Shown in pieces: positions 12,915 through 15,481 of a stretch of DNA of 15,481 nucleotides. Within the stretch, counting starts at the first letter, position 1, and each line of letters starts with the position of its first letter. The notes beneath the pieces were generated by a model. It made no database searches and was not told the origin of the DNA. It saw only the letters and a program-made list of their open reading frames with translations. Both the position numbers and the translations under genes were made by a program. Source of the DNA: an uncultured Bacilli bacterium (GTDB taxonomy: Bacteria > Bacillota_I > Bacilli_A > RF39 > UBA660); NCBI GenBank assembly GCA_944364005.1, contig CALVVW010000041.1, positions 1 through 15,481 on the forward strand, read 5' to 3'.

Positions 12915-14184
12915 TTTTATAAACTGTACTATAACGGCAATATTAGGGTTTTACATTATTAAAAAAATAACGAAGATAAATATAAAATTTTTATCATTAA
13001 GAACGTTGATATGGCTGTCAGGACAAATATTGATGACAACATATTTACAACAATCACAGTATCTAGGAATTCATACATTGATTATTTATTGTATTAATAT
13101 TTTAGTGTATAAGCACATATTTAACATAACTTTAAATGAATCAGTAATCGCAAATGTATTAGTGATTTCCTTAATTTTTATAAGTGATATTGTAGTATAT
13201 ATTATTGTAAGTTTTGTATTAACTACAAATAGATCACTAATAGAATTTCCAGTGGTTTTTTTGACCAATGTATTAATTAGTATTTTTACAATATTAATAT
13301 TTAATATTAAAGTTTTAAGAGACAGAATTCAAGATTTTTATCAAGGAATTAAAAATAAATCAATGATTTCTAATATTATATTTTTCCTTTTAGTAATATT
13401 AATAATCGCAATACTTGTATATAATTTATCTGTTAATACAAAAGAAATTAGAGAAAGTTTAAGTAATTTATGTGTTGGAATAATTTTAACAATTTTAATA
13501 ATTGTATTTATAAATAGTAAAAATAATTATAATAAATTAAGTGATGAATATGATAGTTTATTTAATTATGTACAAACTTTTGAAGATTGGATTGAAAAAG
13601 AACAACTAAACCGTCATGAGTATAAAAATCAGTTAGCAGTCCTAAGATGTTTAACAAAAGAAAAGAAAGTAAAAGAAAAAATTGATGAGATATTAGAAGA
13701 TAATATTAATATAGAAGGTCAAATAATAAATCAGTTAAAACAACTACCAAAAGGTGGAATAAAAGGACTAATGTATTATAAATCTGCAATTGCTCAAAAA
13801 AATAAAATAAATTTAACAACTGAGGTAAGTATAGAAAATAAAGGTATATTAACAAAACTAACAGAAAAAGAAATTAAGGTCCTATGTAAATTAATAGGGA
13901 TATATTTTGATAATGCAATAGAAGCAGCAATAGAAAGTAGAAAGAAAATTGTTTCAATAGAAATATATGAATTGAAAGATAAAGTAAGTATTGTTTTCTC
14001 AAATACTTTTAAAAAGCATCGTAATATAAAAGATAGAAATAAAAAAGGTGTCTCATCAAAAGGAAAAGGTAGAGGAAATGGGCTATATTTTGCGCAAAAA
14101 CTCATTAAAGATAATTCGTGGATTGAGGAAAAACAAGACATTATTGATAATTATTATATACAACAATTAAACATATATAAGTGA
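12895..14184 (+). CDS. agrC: AgrC-type sensor histidine kinase (HPK10)
   Basis: 429 residues. The first 205 or so form about six membrane segments, the sensor part that binds the autoinducer peptide outside the cell. A helical dimerisation region follows, with the phospho-accepting histidine in LNRHEYKNQLAVLRC (His241), an H-box of the HPK10/AgrC type. The ATPase domain has the N-box IYFDNAIEAA (Asn340) and G-box SSKGKGRGNGLYFAQ (387-401). The start is GTG at 12895 with RBS GGGAG about 10 nt upstream, inside agrA; this coupling suggests fixed stoichiometry of the two. It ends TGA TGA at 14182-14187. On the signal: the adjacent minus-strand agrBD is the obvious partner. Confidence 0.9.
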   Translation: MLEVFVNFINCTITAILGFYIIKKITKINIKFLSLRTLIWLSGQILMTTYLQQSQYLGIHTLIIYCINILVYKHIFNITLNESVIANVLVISLIFISDIVVYIIVSFVLTTNRSLIEFPVVFLTNVLISIFTILIFNIKVLRDRIQDFYQGIKNKSMISNIIFFLLVILIIAILVYNLSVNTKEIRESLSNLCVGIILTILIIVFINSKNNYNKLSDEYDSLFNYVQTFEDWIEKEQLNRHEYKNQLAVLRCLTKEKKVKEKIDEILEDNINIEGQIINQLKQLPKGGIKGLMYYKSAIAQKNKINLTTEVSIENKGILTKLTEKEIKVLCKLIGIYFDNAIEAAIESRKKIVSIEIYELKDKVSIVFSNTFKKHRNIKDRNKKGVSSKGKGRGNGLYFAQKLIKDNSWIEEKQDIIDNYYIQQLNIYK

Positions 14185-14556
14185 TGAGTTTAAAAAGTAT
14201 GATTTATTCTCAATACAAATATTAAATACTCAAAGTAATAATATTCTAGAAATATAAAATAAATTCATTATAAACAATATTATAAAATGAATTGTAATAT
14301 AAAAGAAGTAATAAAAAAACATGGAATAATAATACAAAAAATATGAAAACAACTAAAATTTACAATTATAAAAACTTATCCAAGAAAAATTGCTAGTATA
14401 AATGATATTATACACAACTTGTGAAAACAATATTTTAAAGTAACCTTTAGTTTTGTATTGATAAGAACACAAATAAAAAGAAACATATGTAAAGACATAG
14501 TTTCAAATTTTATAACTTATTAGGTGATTACCACTACCAGTAAAATACAAAGATAA
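14185..14556. other. 372-bp AT-rich gap between convergent agrAC and agrBD
   Basis: No supported gene on either strand, and no strong terminator for agrC. A frame from ATG at 14287 to TAG at 14518-14520 is interrupted only by two TGA codons (14344 and 14422), each followed by AAA CAA; it has no recognisable content. The stretch may hold overlapping 3' UTRs of the two opposed transcripts. Confidence 0.6.
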
Positions 14557-14577
14557 TTAATCATTAAAAATATCTTT
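14549..14577 (-). terminator. Weak AT-only hairpin at the 3' end of agrD
   Basis: On the minus strand AAAGATA (14577-14571) pairs with TATCTTT (14555-14549), and GTATTTT follows. It overlaps the last codons of agrD. All but one pair are A-T and the T-run is interrupted, so termination here is uncertain. Confidence 0.3.
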
Positions 14578-14679
14578 AGCATCTGGCTCCGACAAAATTA
14601 ACCAAGGACACCCAATGCTTGCTACACCAGTAGCCATTAAAGCTACAGCTCCCAAAATCATAGATAATCTTTTTTTCAT
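14557..14679 (-). CDS. agrD: AgrD-type cyclic autoinducer peptide precursor
   Basis: A 40-residue frame with ATG at 14679 and RBS AAAGGAGAAG on the minus strand, 36 nt after agrB. AgrD is processed by AgrB into a thiolactone-ringed peptide that is exported and sensed by AgrC. The architecture fits: a basic start (MKKRL) and amphipathic, membrane-associating leader (about 6-20), then ASIG-CPWLI (ring Cys24) and an acidic tail LSEPDAKDIFND that resembles the EP-containing tail recognised by AgrB. By analogy with five-residue rings, the ring is probably Cys24-Ile28; a six-residue ring ending at Leu29 would place the cut directly before SEP and is also possible. Pro directly after the ring Cys is unusual. 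Such short genes are often missed. Confidence rests on adjacency to agrB, the RBS and the Cys-plus-acidic-tail layout. Confidence 0.9.
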   Translation of the reverse strand: MKKRLSMILGAVALMATGVASIGCPWLILSEPDAKDIFND

Positions 14680-14715
14680 ATTTCTTCTCCTTTACTAAAA
14701 AATTTATATTAAATA

Positions 14716-15318
14716 CTATTTAGTATTTAACATCTTATAATTATTATATGGTTGTTTAAATAATTGATAAGTAAGTGGACTGACAACGATAGCCTGTATA
14801 ATTAAAGCGGAAAGTATAATCCCGGTCCAATATGAATTGTTTAATACAATAATTACTAATGTATAAACTATACCAATTATTACAGTAATAATTTTACGAA
14901 TGATTCTCTTTTTTTTATTAGGAAGAGGCCTTTTTTTTGTATCAGCAGGTGCAAATAATAAATAATGTAAAATACAAATTCCACAAATCACATATATAAT
15001 AGTATTAGAAAAACATATATGTAAGAATATATATGGTATAACTACAAAATCAAATATTGAAAACAATAAACATTGATAGCTTTTTTCAGCGTGAAAACCA
15101 AATCCTGTATATCGAATAATATTAAATAACAATGTTACACAAATAAATTCTTTAAATATTCCTAAAACACAAGAAAGAATTATTAATATTATCATTTTGG
15201 TAATAGTTAAATAAATACCTTCTAATCCATATCGTAATTTTTCTTTATCTAATTCAGAGTAAGATTGATATTTACAAATAAAATTTAGAGTAGAATCTAA
15301 GAATAAAGATTTCATCAT
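14716..15318 (-). CDS. agrB: AgrB-type accessory gene regulator peptidase/transporter
   Basis: 200 residues, about five or six membrane helices. AgrB is a membrane cysteine protease that removes the C-terminal tail of AgrD, forms the thiolactone ring and takes part in export. The catalytic pair is visible in RYTGFGFHAEKSYQC (69-83): His76 and Cys83, seven residues apart as in S. aureus AgrB (His77/Cys84). The later motif LFAPADTKKRPL matches the conserved PADT loop. Two adjacent ATGs (15318 and 15315) are possible starts; the RBS is a modest GTGAG. It is the first gene of agrBD on the minus strand. The upstream region carries tandem Spo0A-box sequences and a GC-armed palindrome. Confidence 0.93.
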   Translation of the reverse strand: MMKSLFLDSTLNFICKYQSYSELDKEKLRYGLEGIYLTITKMIILIILSCVLGIFKEFICVTLLFNIIRYTGFGFHAEKSYQCLLFSIFDFVVIPYIFLHICFSNTIIYVICGICILHYLLFAPADTKKRPLPNKKKRIIRKIITVIIGIVYTLVIIVLNNSYWTGIILSALIIQAIVVSPLTYQLFKQPYNNYKMLNTK

Positions 15319-15404
15319 ATTATCATCTCACTTTAAATAAAATATACTACTAAAATTAAAGAAAAAATTAAAAAGAAATTAAAAGTATGTGATAAGTAAA
15401 AAAA

Positions 15405-15421
15405 TGTCGAATTTTGTCGAA
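15405..15421 (+). promoter_or_regulatory. Tandem Spo0A boxes upstream of agrB
   Basis: TGTCGAA occurs at 15405-15411 and again at 15415-15421, a 10-bp period that puts both on one face of the helix. The second is embedded in TTTGTCGAAA, the full reported 0A-box consensus. I found no other TGTCGAA in the window. They lie about 87-103 bp upstream of agrB, and could also serve a + strand gene beyond the window edge. Confidence 0.72.
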
Positions 15422-15424
15422 AAA

Positions 15425-15452
15425 AGGGGAATATAAACATATTACGACCCCT
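15425..15452. repeat. GC-armed imperfect palindrome upstream of agrB
   Basis: AGGGG (15425-15429) and CCCCT (15448-15452) flank an inner AATAT/ATATT repeat (15430-15434 and 15439-15443), with ACGA unpaired on one side. It stands out in very AT-rich DNA and overlaps a candidate agrB promoter, so it may be an operator or the leader of a gene outside the window. Confidence 0.4.
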
Positions 15453-15461
15453 AAAAGACAA
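15432..15461 (-). promoter_or_regulatory. Candidate sigma-A promoter of agrBD
   Basis: On the minus strand TTGTCT (15461-15456), an 18-bp spacer, and TTTATA (15437-15432). It would start transcription near 15425, placing both Spo0A boxes just downstream of the start site, a position suited to repression. The hexamers are imperfect. A weaker alternative uses TCGACA within the boxes as a -35. Confidence 0.3.
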
Positions 15462-15481
15462 TTTAAGGTAATTATTAAGAT

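Noticed and set aside
13794..14141. A 115-codon minus-strand frame inside agrC.
   Set aside because: It is antisense to the conserved kinase ATPase domain, has no RBS and no recognisable product.
14287..14520. Reading TGA as tryptophan, which would open a 77-residue protein in the agr gap.
   Set aside because: TGA ends prfA and agrC at the expected family lengths, and the recoded product has no recognisable motif. Standard code is kept.

Overview
The window is very AT-rich, tightly packed bacterial DNA, and almost every gene is on the + strand. The gene content (spoIIR, spoIIQ, mbl, a DUF1146/YwzB protein, a TagO-type glycosyltransferase, a CxC...CxxC bL31) points to an endospore-forming low-GC Bacillota. 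It is probably an uncultured gut lineage of Bacilli or Clostridia, but the species cannot be told from here. UGA is an ordinary stop: prfA, rpmE-region and agrC reading frames all behave under the standard bacterial code. No rRNA, tRNA, IS element or CRISPR array was seen.

Layout. 1-1391: 3' part of prfA (RF1) and prmC, which methylates RF1, overlapping by 4 nt. 1460-2547: spoIIR (forespore signal for pro-sigma-E activation), then an MntP-type Mn exporter; both have RNA hairpins covering their translation start. 2605-3372: an unknown secreted or anchored protein. 3449-5577: class II aldolase (fba) and murA, from a near-consensus promoter to a strong terminator. 5616-6335: a membrane-anchored SGNH-fold protein that has lost its catalytic residues. 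6397-6615: rpmE with a leader hairpin. 6747-7739: a DHH/DHHA1 (NrnA-like) phosphoesterase. 7740-7959: a gene-free stretch with a cluster of DnaA-box-like inverted repeats. 7960-9153: unknown gene, rpiB and a DUF1146 protein, overlapping in series. 9205-12100: spoIIQ (degenerate LytM domain), mbl and a TagO/WecA-type transferase, each with its own terminator. Much of this is a compressed, reshuffled version of the prfA-spoIIR-mntP-rpiB, fba-murA-rpmE and ywzB-spoIIQ-mbl neighbourhoods known from Bacillus subtilis.

12183-15318 is an Agr-type peptide quorum-sensing module. agrA (LytTR response regulator) and agrC (HPK10 kinase) run on + and overlap by 20 nt. agrB (processing protease) and a 40-residue agrD lie on -, facing agrAC across a 372-bp AT-rich gap. 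The agrD frame at 14557-14679 is short and easily missed; it encodes a precursor with a Cys-Pro-Trp-Leu-Ile core followed by an acidic EPD tail.

The most striking non-coding signal is upstream of agrB: two tandem TGTCGAA sequences exactly 10 bp apart (15405-15421), matching the Spo0A binding box. This suggests that the sporulation master regulator controls autoinducer production. Together with spoIIR and spoIIQ in the same window, the likely picture is a spore-former that couples cell-density sensing to the decision to sporulate. The coupling is inference; the boxes and the genes are directly visible.
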